Shown here: positions 50,401-59,034 of the stretch, piece by piece
Layout: every line of letters begins with the position of its first letter
Position numbering within the stretch: the stretch's first letter is position 1
Source: a virus
IMG/VR virus record: IMGVR_UViG_3300044815_000115
Span: 39,320 to 103,319 of that record
Strand: one strand, 5' to 3'
Length of the DNA stretch: 64,000 nt
The notes under the pieces: model-generated
Databases searched by the model: none
Told to the model about the DNA's origin: nothing
Seen by the model: the letters and a program-made list of their open reading frames with translations, nothing else
Program-made: the position numbers and the translations under genes

Positions 50401-51286
50401 CCGGATCCCCGGCTACGCCGACGGTGGTTTGGTGGGCTGGGTGAAGAACCTCGGCAAGGATGTGTGGGGTGCGCTGTCCAACCCGACGAGCCTGATCAAG
50501 GCACCGCTCGAGGCGGCACTCAGCAAAATCCCCGGCTCGGGCATGATCCGCAACTTCCTCGTCGGCACGGGCAAGAAACTGATCAACGGTCTGACCGGCT
50601 TCGCGAGCAAGATTGTCGGCGGCGGGGGGAGCACCCCGGTCGGCGGGCGGGTCGGCGCGGCAGCCTCGTTCATCAAAGCGCAGGACGGCAAACCGTACGT
50701 ATGGGCATCAGCCGGACCAAACGGGTACGACTGTTCGGGTATCGTCTCAGCTGCATATAACATACTCAAAGGCCGCAATCCGAACCAGCACACGTTCTCC
50801 ACTGCGAACGCCGAAAGCTACTTCAACCAGCACAGCCTCTCCGGTCCGCTGATCGCCGGCTGGTCACACCCCGGACAGTCACCCGCCTCCGCATCCGTCG
50901 GACACATGGCCGGCCAGATCGCCGGAATGCCATTCGAATCCCGAGGGAGTCGCGGGGTCATCGTCGGCTCCGGCGCCCGCAGAGTCGGCCAGTTCGCGCA
51001 ACGCGGCGCGGCCGGGCTCGCCCACGGCGGACTCGTCGGCAACCGGCAAGTACAGCTCATGGACCAGGGCGGGGCGTGGCCGACAGGCACCGTCCGGGCC
51101 AACATGTCCGGGCACACCGAGCAAGTCCTCACCGGCGGCCCCGGCGGCGACATCAACACCCTCGCCGACCTGCTCACCGCCATCCTCGACAGCATCCGCG
51201 CCCTCGGCCCGGAAGTGGCCGCCGCACTCGAACGCCCCACCCGCCGGGCTGTGCAACTCGGCCGCAGCCGGGGCGCCGCAACATGA
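47492..51286 (+). CDS. tape measure protein with NlpC/P60-like domain
   Basis: 1264 residues from ATG 47492 (TGATG overlap). N-terminal phage tail tape region (IQYENNLNIFKAVSKATGEQ, SAAGAAEAMTELAKSGLNVQ; TP901-type core), a hydrophobic middle (about 500-800) with several transmembrane-like helices, repeated Ala/Trp helices (NGIKPQFELIKAAW), and a C-terminal domain. That domain has KPYVWASAGPNGYDCSG with Cys1081, then VGHMAGQI, an NlpC/P60-like pattern. Such domains open peptidoglycan during DNA entry. Its length sets tail length; about 0.15 nm per residue gives a tail near 190 nm. Confidence 0.9.
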   Translation: MASLFSVFARVHLDTSAVEKEAQQSGTKSGKAYADGFYKDSSGRLRQANGRFATDAQKAALTSGSGAGTKFGNEFGNKAGKGMTSKFKDQLKGLAGFSAAAFVPLGIAGAVAAIGKIGIQYENNLNIFKAVSKATGEQMAQVAAKARELGADVKLPGVSAAGAAEAMTELAKSGLNVQQSMDAARGALQLARAASISEAQAAEITGNAINAFGLQAQDSTFLVDELAAAANSSSVEVQDVSNAFKMAAAVFSSFQSPTVGAKESVTELNTAIAILGNAGIKGSDAGTSLKQALLQLTGPSMQAKDQMALLAQRAAGANISLEEQNDVLRGSKSVREKALAAIAKHNRGLQDTGDIAFTSAGKMRALPEIIDLVTRGTKGMTDEEKDYAITQIFGADASRAVIALMKGGLPAYNKMRTAIMQQGAAAQVSAAKNAGMGGAIDNVKSQIENASIAVYNAVKGPITTALNAIAAALPGIFATIGGFFSFLGQHIGLIRDLAIEVGIMVAAFKTYQLTLLAVTAATKAYAAVQTLIAFVQLAAQVRNFAGAMALLNATFLANPVGIVVVAIAALVGGLILAYKHVGWFRAAVDGAWKGIKIAISATVGWITGTVWPALKTAWDAIAAAAMWLWHNVFEPVWKGILAAVRFAIAFITAEINIGKAIFNGIATVVSWLYNNIFKPVWSAIATAVHNAWTIIQVVFAIMKIGVSALFAWYKAAWDNVLHPVFNAIVSVVKWVWNNGIKPQFELIKAAWTAVAGWFTGIYNSKVKPLFNTLSLYIAAIIIVLKAKFELVKAAWTTVWSAISTFYTTNIKPIFTKLIGFLQDYVVKGFTNTVNNIKSAWAKVQDAAKKPVTFVVNSVINPLIRGFNKIAGAVGVKDRIAEIGGFAAGGRIPGAPSAVDNRLAQGPGGLLKVASGEYIVNARDTAKALPLLKWVNAGMKGGPGKAAEYLGRKVTDYPGDGSEGWAFSHGGRIPGYADGGLVGWVKNLGKDVWGALSNPTSLIKAPLEAALSKIPGSGMIRNFLVGTGKKLINGLTGFASKIVGGGGSTPVGGRVGAAASFIKAQDGKPYVWASAGPNGYDCSGIVSAAYNILKGRNPNQHTFSTANAESYFNQHSLSGPLIAGWSHPGQSPASASVGHMAGQIAGMPFESRGSRGVIVGSGARRVGQFAQRGAAGLAHGGLVGNRQVQLMDQGGAWPTGTVRANMSGHTEQVLTGGPGGDINTLADLLTAILDSIRALGPEVAAALERPTRRAVQLGRSRGAAT

Positions 51287-51654
51287 TCCTCACCCTGAAC
51301 AGGCTGTGGCTCAACCGGATCGACACCGGCGAAGCCATCTCCGGCGGATCCGGCCGCGACCGCTCCACCGGATGGAGCATCGACGGGTCCGTACGCACCT
51401 TCGCGTCCGGGAGGAGACGCTCCATCGCCGTCGCCGGGGTCCGCGGCGAAGTACCCCGCACCATGGTCGCCCTCGACCTCGCCACCAAAGACCTACTGGT
51501 CAGCTGGCTGGGAACCCAAGTACAGATGCGCGACCACCGGGGCCAGAAATGGTTCGGGGTGTTCTACGCGGTCGACGTCGCCGAATACATGCACCCCGGC
51601 CTGTACTCGGCGACCATCACCCTGCAGTCCGTCACCACAATAGAAGGGGTGTAG
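51283..51654 (+). CDS. distal tail-like protein
   Basis: 123 residues from ATG 51283. Beta-rich, with LWLNRIDTGEAISGG, RTMVALDLATKDLLVSWLG and a late HPGLYSATITLQSVT. Place and size fit a distal tail or first minor tail protein. Confidence 0.6.
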   Translation: MILTLNRLWLNRIDTGEAISGGSGRDRSTGWSIDGSVRTFASGRRRSIAVAGVRGEVPRTMVALDLATKDLLVSWLGTQVQMRDHRGQKWFGVFYAVDVAEYMHPGLYSATITLQSVTTIEGV

Positions 51655-51658
51655 ACCG

Positions 51659-52804
51659 GTGCCGATGCAGCCACACGTCGACACCCCCCGGTCGGCGCTC
51701 ACCTCCGCGCAGGTGGTGCAGTTGTTGCAGAACGAGGACGTGATCACCCTCACCGGCGGCCTCGAAATCGTCGACATCAACCTCGACCTGGTCGAGGACA
51801 TCAGCGACTCCCTGGCCGGCGGGAACGTTGAACGTAACTCGTACAACACGTTGCACGGCACAGCACGGCTGTCGATCACCCGCACCGTCGACTGGGGCGG
51901 TGACCTGCTCCGCCCCTACATCATCATTTCCGGTGGGGGTGTCACCGCCCGTTTCAACCTCGGCGTGTACCACCCGTCCACCCCCGACTGGCCGTTGGGG
52001 GAAAGCCCACCCACCTACGACGTGGAGGGCTACGACATTCTTTTGCGCCTCAACCAGCCCGTCGGTGACGCCTACTCCATCGCCGCAGGCGAAACGTACC
52101 TGACCAAGGTCGAAACGATTCTGTCGGCGCGCGGCTACACCAAATACGCCATCGACCAGAGCGCCGCCGCGAAAACAGCACCCACCTCACGGACGTGGGC
52201 GTTCGACGACACACTCACCTGGCTGACCGTCGTCAACGACATGCTCGCCTCAGTCGGCTACGCCGGTGTGTGGTCGGACTGGGACGGCCGTCTCCGCCTC
52301 GACCAGTACGTCAACCCTGTAGACCGCAGCTCCGAATGGACGTACACCGACGAGCAGGCCACCACCATGCTCGGCACCAACCGGACCGTGTCACGCGACT
52401 ATTTCGGCGCCCCGAACCGGTGGGTCATCTACCGCAGCAACCAGGTGGACGGCGAAGCACCAGTCGAAGGCGACGGCATCTACACCTACGTCAACCAGGC
52501 CGTCGGGGACACCTCGGTCGACGCCCGCCGAGGCCTGGTGATCACCAAACCGGTAGGTGTCGACGCCGCCGACCAGTCATCGCTCATCGCCCGCGGCAAC
52601 GAACTCATCAACGCCGACATGATGATCCCCACCCTGTACAACGTGGAAGTATCCCCGAACCCGCTGCACTGGCACTTCGACCGGTTGTTGCTGATGGACT
52701 CGGCGTCCATCCCCGCCGCCGACGTGATGTGCACCCAGTGGTCGCTGCCCCTGCCACCGGACGGGGGCCTGATGGCCCAACAGTGGCGGGTCCTGGTCAG
52801 ATGA
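51659..52804 (+). CDS. minor tail protein (hub)
   Basis: 381 residues from GTG 51659. Follows the distal-tail-like gene and has alpha/beta parts such as LRPYIIISGGGVTARFNLGVYHPSTP and DVEGYDILLRLNQPVGDAY, typical of the second minor tail protein in actinophages. It probably forms the baseplate hub. Confidence 0.7.
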   Translation: MPMQPHVDTPRSALTSAQVVQLLQNEDVITLTGGLEIVDINLDLVEDISDSLAGGNVERNSYNTLHGTARLSITRTVDWGGDLLRPYIIISGGGVTARFNLGVYHPSTPDWPLGESPPTYDVEGYDILLRLNQPVGDAYSIAAGETYLTKVETILSARGYTKYAIDQSAAAKTAPTSRTWAFDDTLTWLTVVNDMLASVGYAGVWSDWDGRLRLDQYVNPVDRSSEWTYTDEQATTMLGTNRTVSRDYFGAPNRWVIYRSNQVDGEAPVEGDGIYTYVNQAVGDTSVDARRGLVITKPVGVDAADQSSLIARGNELINADMMIPTLYNVEVSPNPLHWHFDRLLLMDSASIPAADVMCTQWSLPLPPDGGLMAQQWRVLVR

Positions 52805-53505
52805 GCACCGTCGACCAAAACCTGATCGACCTGGTCGATCAGCGTATCCGCCTGTCCACCGCCCGCACCCGCGCGGCAGGCACCTGCGTCACCCGGGCCA
52901 CCACCGGCCCCGCCGCCGACGTCATCTACGACGGATCCACGGTGGCGATGCCCGTGAAAGTCCTCGGCTCTGTGTTCCTGCGGCCCGGAGACCGGTGCGT
53001 GCTCGACCTGTACGGCACCGACTGGGTCGTCACCGGATCGTTCACCGCGCAAGGCTTCGGCGAATCGTCGAAGCAGTCGTTCGGGCCGGTCGCGGGCACC
53101 GGCAGCCTGTCCTCCAGCACATTCCTGGACCTGTCCGAAATCGGCCCGATGATCTTCGACAAGGCGTTCGACAACACGTACGTGCGGATGGCCCTGTCAG
53201 CGTCCGCCTACATCACCTCAGGCACCCCACCCGCGATGGTCCAGTTCGGTTTCCGGGTGACCCCCGTCGACGCCAACGGCTACACCGCCACCGACCATTC
53301 GCTCACCTCCATCATGTTGGACACCACCACCAAACACGAGTCCAGCTACTACAGCGTCCGCGCCACCGGCCTGCCCGCCGGACGGTATTCGATACAACTC
53401 CGGTGGCGCCGGTCATCAGGCACCGCACTCATCAAAGTCGACGGCAACGACGTCTTCTCGCTGGAGGTGGACGAAGGTGTCCGTGCGGTCAACCCGGTGC
53501 TCTGA
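52801..53505 (+). CDS. minor tail protein
   Basis: 234 residues from ATG 52801 (overlap). N-terminal LIDLVDQRIRLSTARTRAAG coil and OB-like strand (VFLRPGDRCVLDLYGTDWVVTG), then a beta domain (MVQFGFRVTP; GRYSIQLRWRRSSG). It is likely a baseplate or fibre component. Confidence 0.65.
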   Translation: MSTVDQNLIDLVDQRIRLSTARTRAAGTCVTRATTGPAADVIYDGSTVAMPVKVLGSVFLRPGDRCVLDLYGTDWVVTGSFTAQGFGESSKQSFGPVAGTGSLSSSTFLDLSEIGPMIFDKAFDNTYVRMALSASAYITSGTPPAMVQFGFRVTPVDANGYTATDHSLTSIMLDTTTKHESSYYSVRATGLPAGRYSIQLRWRRSSGTALIKVDGNDVFSLEVDEGVRAVNPVL

Positions 53506-53514
53506 GGAGACGGC

Positions 53515-56112
53515 ATGGCGACAGTAGGCACCTCCACCCAAACCGATGTGCTCGCCTACCCGGTGCACCCGGCGATCGCCCGGGACATGAGCACCGGCAG
53601 CATCGGCGGGCGGCTCTACTCGGTGATCCGCACCGCGGCGGACACACTGACCGTCTACCGGTCGACCGACGCCGGCGGTTCGTGGTCGTCGTGGGCGTCG
53701 TTCACCCACACCGGCCTGCAGGAATGGTCAAGGCTGATCATCGACCGGGTCGGGTACGGGCACATCGCCTACCGGGTCGGCACGGGCAGCGCCGACACCA
53801 TCTGGTACCGCCGGGTAGGGTTGCTGTCCGCCTCGTTCACCAGTGGTCTGCAATGCTCCAACACCGACGCGAACGGCGGCACCATCGGATCCCGCTGGCA
53901 AGGCGTCGACCTAGCCGTCGCCCGCAACTCGGACGGCTCGTACGCCATCGCGGTCGGCGGGGCGCACTCCTACTCCACGTCAGGGCCGTACGGCATCATC
54001 GTCAACGGGGTCACCATCAGCCCGAACGGTGTGATCGCCCTCAACAACGGGATCATCGTCAACAACCGCGGCTGGAATGTGCCCGGCACCCCACCCGGCC
54101 GGTCCGGCATCGCCATGGAAGTCGAACACAACGGGGACGGTTTCACCTCCACCACCCCGCACCTGTGGATCTGCTGGGGCCGCACCACACTGCGGCAGGT
54201 GAAACTGGCCTGGCAGGGCGCTGCGATCGGCTGGTCCGGGCCGTCCAACCACCAGATCATCCGAACCGGCCTCACCGCCCACAACTATGTGGGCGGGCGC
54301 TGGGACGGCAGACAATGGCTGATGGCCGTCGTCAACCCCGACGACGCCACCACCGTCCGCGTCTACCAACGTAACCAGGCCAACAGCCTCACCACCGTCT
54401 ACGACACCCCCACCCACCCCACCGGCACTGTCACGCAGATGGCGACCAGCTACGACAACGCCACCAAAGACATCCGGGTGTACGCGGTCGGCACCAGCAC
54501 GGCGGTGCTCTACTACTGCGACTACACCCGGGCCACCGGCGTGTGGACCGCATGGGCGACCGTCGTCGCCACCGCCGTCCTCGGCAGCAGCGAATGGTCG
54601 GTGCGGGGCGCCGGTAGTTACGGCAACGCCAAACTGGATGTGCTCACCACCGCGTCCGGGTCACCTAACACGGTCACGCACACCGCGCAGGCCGCGTCGT
54701 CGGTGCCGAACATCGCCTCGTGGAACACGTCCGGGCAGCCGTACGCCGACGGTGGCGCCGCAGACGTGGGCGCAGCGCTCACCCTCGACTGGGACTTCAG
54801 CGACCCCGACCCCGGCCAGACGCAGGGGTCGTATGCACTGTCACGGCAGATCGGGGTGGCCGCCGTCCAGTACTACACGGCGGCCGGCGCAACGTGGGGC
54901 GGAACAGAAGTGCAGAACTCGACCGCCACCACACAGGTCACCCTGGCGTCCGGGTGGGGGTCGGGCACCGACGCCGTCCACACCTACAAGGTGAAGGTGT
55001 GGGACTCCACCTCTGTGCCCGCCGTCGCCTACTCCAGTGCGCTCACCCTCATCCCCTCCGTCAAAGTCAACCCGACGATCACCGCCCCGACCGCCGCCCA
55101 GGTCATCAACGGCAGTGGTGTCGTCATGACCTGGACAGTCTCCGAGCAGACCACCTACCGGGTGCGGCTGCTCGAAATGCCCTCCGGTCTGCAGCTGTAC
55201 AGCTCCGACGACGTGGCAGGCACCGTCACGTCGTACGCGGTGCCGTACGAGCTGCGCAACGACGGGTCGTGGCGGCTGGAGTTGCGCACCAAAAACAATG
55301 AGGGTCTGCTGTCCAACACGGTCACCGTCGACTTCACCACCGTGTACGCGGCGCCGCCCGCCCCGATCAGCACCCTCGTCGCGTCCACCACCGGCGGCAC
55401 CATCGGGGTCACGTCCAGCGCGCTCACCCCCGTCGGGAGCCAGCCGGCAATCGTCGCCATGGACCTGTACCGGCGTAAAGCGGCGACACCGGTACTCAAC
55501 ACCAACCCGGGTTTCGCCGGGAACGTCACCGGCTGGCAGGTCGGCGGAGGCGGAACACCGGGCACCCTCACCTATTCGACCGTGCAGTTCCACGACGGAC
55601 CCGGCGCGGCCCGGTATGTGCCCGCCGTGTCCGGCGGATCCGCCACCCCGTCAGTCGAACAATCCACCAACGTGCTGCTCGACCTCACCAAGCAGTACCT
55701 CGGATCCGCGTGGATCCGGCCCGACACGGCCAACAAACCGGCCATCATCTACCTCAACTGGTACACGTCGGCCGGCGCCTACATTTCCTCCACCACCATG
55801 CAGGTGACCACACCGGTCGCCGGGGCCTGGCAGTACCTGGAGGTCCGCGGCGATCCCAGCAGCATCGCGACCGCCGCCCGCGCCACCGTCTCCGCCGGAG
55901 TGGGGAACACACCCGCGTCGACTGACGCCTTCTACCTCGACGAGGTCGAGTTGGAGGTGTACGACCCCGACCCGGGTGTCCGGGTCGCCGCAGGGGTCAA
56001 CTCGCCTGCCGTCGTCGCGGACTGGGGCCCGGCGTCGGGCGTCGACTACGAGTACCGGTGGACGGCGAGAGGCAGCAACGGCACAACCGTGACCGGACCG
56101 TGGACCAGCTGA
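53515..56112 (+). CDS. large minor tail protein, candidate receptor-binding protein
   Basis: 865 residues from ATG 53515 (TGAGGAGACGGC before). N-terminal half has a BNR/Asp-box motif (RSTDAGGSWSSW, residue about 50) and further beta-propeller-type repeats (YIAVGGAHSYS; HLWICWGRTTLRQVKLAW). Two Fn3-like regions follow (TITAPTAAQVINGSGVVMTW, APPAPISTLVAST), and then a carbohydrate-binding-like module (NPGFAGNVTGWQVGG, WIRPDTANKPAIIYLNWYTSAG). The combination points to host-surface recognition. Confidence 0.7.
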   Translation: MATVGTSTQTDVLAYPVHPAIARDMSTGSIGGRLYSVIRTAADTLTVYRSTDAGGSWSSWASFTHTGLQEWSRLIIDRVGYGHIAYRVGTGSADTIWYRRVGLLSASFTSGLQCSNTDANGGTIGSRWQGVDLAVARNSDGSYAIAVGGAHSYSTSGPYGIIVNGVTISPNGVIALNNGIIVNNRGWNVPGTPPGRSGIAMEVEHNGDGFTSTTPHLWICWGRTTLRQVKLAWQGAAIGWSGPSNHQIIRTGLTAHNYVGGRWDGRQWLMAVVNPDDATTVRVYQRNQANSLTTVYDTPTHPTGTVTQMATSYDNATKDIRVYAVGTSTAVLYYCDYTRATGVWTAWATVVATAVLGSSEWSVRGAGSYGNAKLDVLTTASGSPNTVTHTAQAASSVPNIASWNTSGQPYADGGAADVGAALTLDWDFSDPDPGQTQGSYALSRQIGVAAVQYYTAAGATWGGTEVQNSTATTQVTLASGWGSGTDAVHTYKVKVWDSTSVPAVAYSSALTLIPSVKVNPTITAPTAAQVINGSGVVMTWTVSEQTTYRVRLLEMPSGLQLYSSDDVAGTVTSYAVPYELRNDGSWRLELRTKNNEGLLSNTVTVDFTTVYAAPPAPISTLVASTTGGTIGVTSSALTPVGSQPAIVAMDLYRRKAATPVLNTNPGFAGNVTGWQVGGGGTPGTLTYSTVQFHDGPGAARYVPAVSGGSATPSVEQSTNVLLDLTKQYLGSAWIRPDTANKPAIIYLNWYTSAGAYISSTTMQVTTPVAGAWQYLEVRGDPSSIATAARATVSAGVGNTPASTDAFYLDEVELEVYDPDPGVRVAAGVNSPAVVADWGPASGVDYEYRWTARGSNGTTVTGPWTS

Positions 56113-56129
56113 CCACCTGGAGGAGCCTC

Positions 56130-56561
56130 ATGCCCGACCCCAACCCGATCTTCGACTTGGGCGACCCCATCTGGATTCAGGTTGTTGCCGTCGCTGAAAC
56201 CCCACCCGGCATGGTCGGCTACAACGGCCGGTACCTGTCCGTGCCCACCCAGGCGGTGCTGCCACCGCTCGGCACCCGCGGCATCATCCGGGTGTCCGGC
56301 GTCGACGTTCCCGGTTATCTGCGCCAGGGTGCCGGCGGCTACGAGTGGGTGATGATGCCGCCCGTGGACCCGGTCATCGCCCTGGTGGATTCGCTGCCCG
56401 GCCCGCAGGGCTGGTCGGACCTGCCGTCCAGGGACACGTGGCGGTCGATCGCCGACTACCTGCGAGGCCTCGGGGTCAGCCAGCCGGATCTCAGCAACGG
56501 CCTGACCGCCCTGTACAGCTCGGCCCGGACCAACCTGCTCACCGAGTACGGGGTCGTCTGA
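56130..56561 (+). CDS. tail-region hypothetical protein
   Basis: 143 residues from ATG 56130 (TGGAGGAG at 56118-56125). N-terminal strand part (IWIQVVAVAETPPGM, GTRGIIRVSGVDVPG) and a C-terminal helical end. Last tail-module gene. Confidence 0.55.
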   Translation: MPDPNPIFDLGDPIWIQVVAVAETPPGMVGYNGRYLSVPTQAVLPPLGTRGIIRVSGVDVPGYLRQGAGGYEWVMMPPVDPVIALVDSLPGPQGWSDLPSRDTWRSIADYLRGLGVSQPDLSNGLTALYSSARTNLLTEYGVV

Positions 56562-56580
56562 CCCCCAGGGCTACCCCATA

Positions 56581-56681
56581 GTCGGCGCCCCGGACGTCCA
56601 CCGCGCTGATGCCCCCATTACGCGCGGTCCCCGAATCACATTCGACGGACGTCCGGGGCGTCCCCATTTCCGTGCGCCGAC
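56581..56681 (+). ncRNA. structured element: predicted three-way RNA junction
   Basis: P1: CGCCCCGGACGTCC (56586-56599) pairs fully with GGACGTCCGGGGCG (56647-56660), 14 pairs. Inside, P2: ACCGCGC/GCGCGGT (56600-56606 with 56622-56628) abuts P1, and P3: CGAAT-CAC-ATTCG (56632-56644). Only 3 and 2 unpaired bases link the helices. GTCGG (56581) can pair with CCGAC (56677-56681) outside. It lies in the 136-base gap before the endolysin gene; its ribosome site is 56686-56692. A terminator, an attenuator or a structured RNA are all possible. Confidence 0.6.
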
Positions 56682-56697
56682 CATCCAGGAGGGCCAC

Positions 56698-57645
56698 ATG
56701 ACCCAGTCGACCGAATACCCGGACCTGAAGTGGATGCCGCCGAAAGCATTCGGCACCGGCCGCGACGGCAAGGCCGTCCGGTACATCGTCATCCACTACA
56801 CCGCAGGCGCCGAACGGAACACGTCGGCCGAGGACGGCGCGGTCTACGACCAGAACCGCACCGACGGCACGTCGACGCACTACTTCGTCGACTCCAACAG
56901 CGTCGTGCAGTGCGTGCTGACGAAGAACCGGGGTAACGCCGCACGGACCAAGGGCAACCGGTTGGGTATCCAGTACGAGCTGTGCGGCACGGTGCAGACC
57001 CGGGCGCAGTGGCTCGACGCGGCCAGCCTGCCGACGCTGAAGAACGCCGCCCGGCAGGTGGCCCGGGACTGCAAGAAGTACGGGATCCCGGTGCGGCGGC
57101 TGTCCGTCGCCGAGACCCGCCGGGCCTGGGACGAGTTCCCGGCCGGGCCGAGGGGCATCGTCGGGCACGTCGACTGTACGAACGCCTACCCGGAAGACGG
57201 CGGCGACCACACCGACCCGGGAACGCAGTTCCCATGGGATGTGTTCCTGGACCTCGTCCAGGCCGAACTCACACCGAAGGAGCCAGACGTGAACCTCACC
57301 GACAAGGTTGGCAGCAAGGCGTACCCGGCCCGCACCGTCGGCAACGTCCTCAACGACCTGGAAGGGCTACGCGACACCCTCATCGGCGATGCCACCGGCA
57401 CCAAGGCCGCAGCCGTCAAGGCGGGCTCACCGGTCGGCAAGCTCATGGCGATGCCTGCCCAGCTCGACACCATCGGCAAAGCACTGCTCGCCGCGGTCGC
57501 CGCCAGCAAAGGTGCCGACGTCGACGAAGACGCCATCGCCGCCGGTGTCCTCGCCGGGCTCACCCCCGAGAAGATCGCCGCGTGGATTCCCGAAGGCGTC
57601 GCGCAAGAGGTCGTCGACCTGCTCGCCGCCCGCCTGCAAAGCTGA
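56698..57645 (+). CDS. endolysin, N-acetylmuramoyl-L-alanine amidase
   Basis: 315 residues from ATG 56698 with AGGAGGG. Amidase_2 domain (residues about 28-190): zinc ligands His33 (YIVIHYTAG), His157 (GHVDC) and a third at His171 (GDHTDPG); STHYFVD around His61 and an N-linked Glu/Tyr region. It cleaves the amide between N-acetylmuramate and L-alanine. The C-terminal 110 residues, with helical repeats (GNVLNDLEGLRD; AIAAGVLAGLTPEKIAAW), may bind the wall. Adjacent holin-like genes complete the lysis cassette. Confidence 0.9.
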   Translation: MTQSTEYPDLKWMPPKAFGTGRDGKAVRYIVIHYTAGAERNTSAEDGAVYDQNRTDGTSTHYFVDSNSVVQCVLTKNRGNAARTKGNRLGIQYELCGTVQTRAQWLDAASLPTLKNAARQVARDCKKYGIPVRRLSVAETRRAWDEFPAGPRGIVGHVDCTNAYPEDGGDHTDPGTQFPWDVFLDLVQAELTPKEPDVNLTDKVGSKAYPARTVGNVLNDLEGLRDTLIGDATGTKAAAVKAGSPVGKLMAMPAQLDTIGKALLAAVAASKGADVDEDAIAAGVLAGLTPEKIAAWIPEGVAQEVVDLLAARLQS

Positions 57646-57686
57646 CCGGTCAACACCCGTAGTCCGCTCAACGCCGCGGGGGCGAC

Positions 57687-58010
57687 ATGAACTACCTCCT
57701 GGCCGAGGCCGCCGGCACCTCACCCGACTACGCCGCCACCATCCTGCAATGGGGTCCGGGCGGCGTCGTTCTGGCACTGCTGCTCTCCGGCCTCCTCATC
57801 ACCAAAGGCAGCCACGAGGACGTCAAAGCCGAACGGGACCGGTGGCGGGACGCCTACGAGAAGGAACGCTCCGGTCACGAACTCACCCGCGAAGCGCTCG
57901 CCGACTCGTCCAAATCGGCAGCCGCCGCAGTGGAGACGGCGAAGACGACTGCGGCGCTGCTGACACACCTGGGTCACCCGGCGGCGAGATCGGGAACAGA
58001 TGCCTCATGA
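57687..58010 (+). CDS. holin-like membrane protein
   Basis: 107 residues from ATG 57687. One helix at about 25-40 (GGVVLALLLSGLLIT) and a charged coiled tail (RDRWRDAYEKERSGHELTRE). Size and location after the endolysin suit a class III-type holin or a lysis accessory protein. It could also be a spanin-like or antiholin factor. Confidence 0.55.
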   Translation: MNYLLAEAAGTSPDYAATILQWGPGGVVLALLLSGLLITKGSHEDVKAERDRWRDAYEKERSGHELTREALADSSKSAAAAVETAKTTAALLTHLGHPAARSGTDAS

Positions 58011-58246
58011 AATGGCGGCAGATGATACGAGCAATGACCCGGTTCGGCAGGCACACCACGAACGGCGGGTCCGTCGAGGCTGTCCGAGCCGCCGAACAGT
58101 CACACGCCCAGGCTGTTGACGACCGGGTTCAGGCCGCCCACACCCGGGCGGTGGCGGAACAACTGGAGGCGCAGGTGCGCCAACACAACACCGCCAACCG
58201 GTATGACTCGTTCCTGCAGCGGCTCACCCAGGAAGGACGGAACTGA
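58007..58246 (+). CDS. small helical protein in the lysis cassette
   Basis: 79 residues from ATG 58007 (ATGA overlap). Amphipathic helices; no membrane segment. Unknown function. Confidence 0.5.
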   Translation: MKWRQMIRAMTRFGRHTTNGGSVEAVRAAEQSHAQAVDDRVQAAHTRAVAEQLEAQVRQHNTANRYDSFLQRLTQEGRN

Positions 58247-58596
58247 TGCCGGGCCAGATCATCTACCAGACGGTCGTGCTGATCCTGCTGATCGCCGGAT
58301 TCCTGCTCGGTGCGAGCTTCATCATCCAGCACCGGCCCCGGCAGTGGCGGCGGCTCGCAGCGTGGGACGCGTCAGGGTTTGTGCTGATCGCCACCGCCAT
58401 CTACGCGCGCAACATCGTGCTCGTGCTGGCCCGGTGGCCGGGCAGCGCACAGGGAGGACTAGGCAACGCCATCTTCGCGGTCGTCTCCCTGGTGGTCATC
58501 GACGCGCTGTTCCTGCTGCGGGTGGTGTCATACAGGTCGTTCGCCCAGCGCGACGCGGAACGAATCTCCGAGGGCCGCGACGATGCCATCACCTGA
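58246..58596 (+). CDS. three-helix membrane protein, possible holin
   Basis: 116 residues, TGATG overlap. Hydrophobic segments at about 7-26 (QTVVLILLIAGFLLGASFII), 42-62 (ASGFVLIATAIYARNIVLVL) and 75-95 (AIFAVVSLVVIDALFLLRVV), with a charged C-terminus: layout of a class I holin. One of two holin candidates here. Confidence 0.55.
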   Translation: MPGQIIYQTVVLILLIAGFLLGASFIIQHRPRQWRRLAAWDASGFVLIATAIYARNIVLVLARWPGSAQGGLGNAIFAVVSLVVIDALFLLRVVSYRSFAQRDAERISEGRDDAIT

Positions 58597-58609
58597 CAGG
58601 GGGCCCGCC

Positions 58610-58828
58610 GTGACCGACTCCGCCGATCGCACCCTCGGCCTACCCGACCGGGCCGACTTCACCCTCCTGCACTGCGCGACTCCGATGCGGCTCCTGGGGT
58701 GGTCGACCAGGTGGCTCGGTAAGCCGGGGCAGGGATCGGAGACCACCACCTGCCGGTACTGCTGCGACGGCTGCGGGGCAACCCTCGAACTGGTACTGAA
58801 CGAGCCGGACAGGGTTGCCACCACTTAG
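58610..58828 (+). CDS. small Cys-rich protein
   Basis: 72 residues from GTG 58610 with AGGGGG at 58598-58603, preferred over an ATG at 58583. CRYCCDGCGATLE is a Cys cluster. Unknown. Confidence 0.5.
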   Translation: MTDSADRTLGLPDRADFTLLHCATPMRLLGWSTRWLGKPGQGSETTTCRYCCDGCGATLELVLNEPDRVATT

Positions 58829-58842
58829 GCTTGGAGGGCGAG

Positions 58843-59031
58843 ATGCGAGACTGCCCGGTCGGCACCAAGGGCATGTGCCAGCAGATGACCAGCGGCTTCA
58901 ACATCTGCGACGAAGGCGAGTGTATTGGTCAGGACGAGGCCGACCGTGTTGCCACAACTCGGCGGCGGTCTGCCGACTGGGGAAAGCCCGCCAGGCTGGC
59001 CGCGCTGCCGGATGTGACTACGACACCGTAG
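58843..59031 (+). CDS. small Cys-containing protein
   Basis: 62 residues from ATG 58843 with GGAGGG at 58833-58838. DCPVGTKGMCQQMTSGFNIC with a following EC gives Cys pairs; helical remainder. Unknown. Confidence 0.5.
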   Translation: MRDCPVGTKGMCQQMTSGFNICDEGECIGQDEADRVATTRRRSADWGKPARLAALPDVTTTP

Positions 59032-59034
59032 CCC

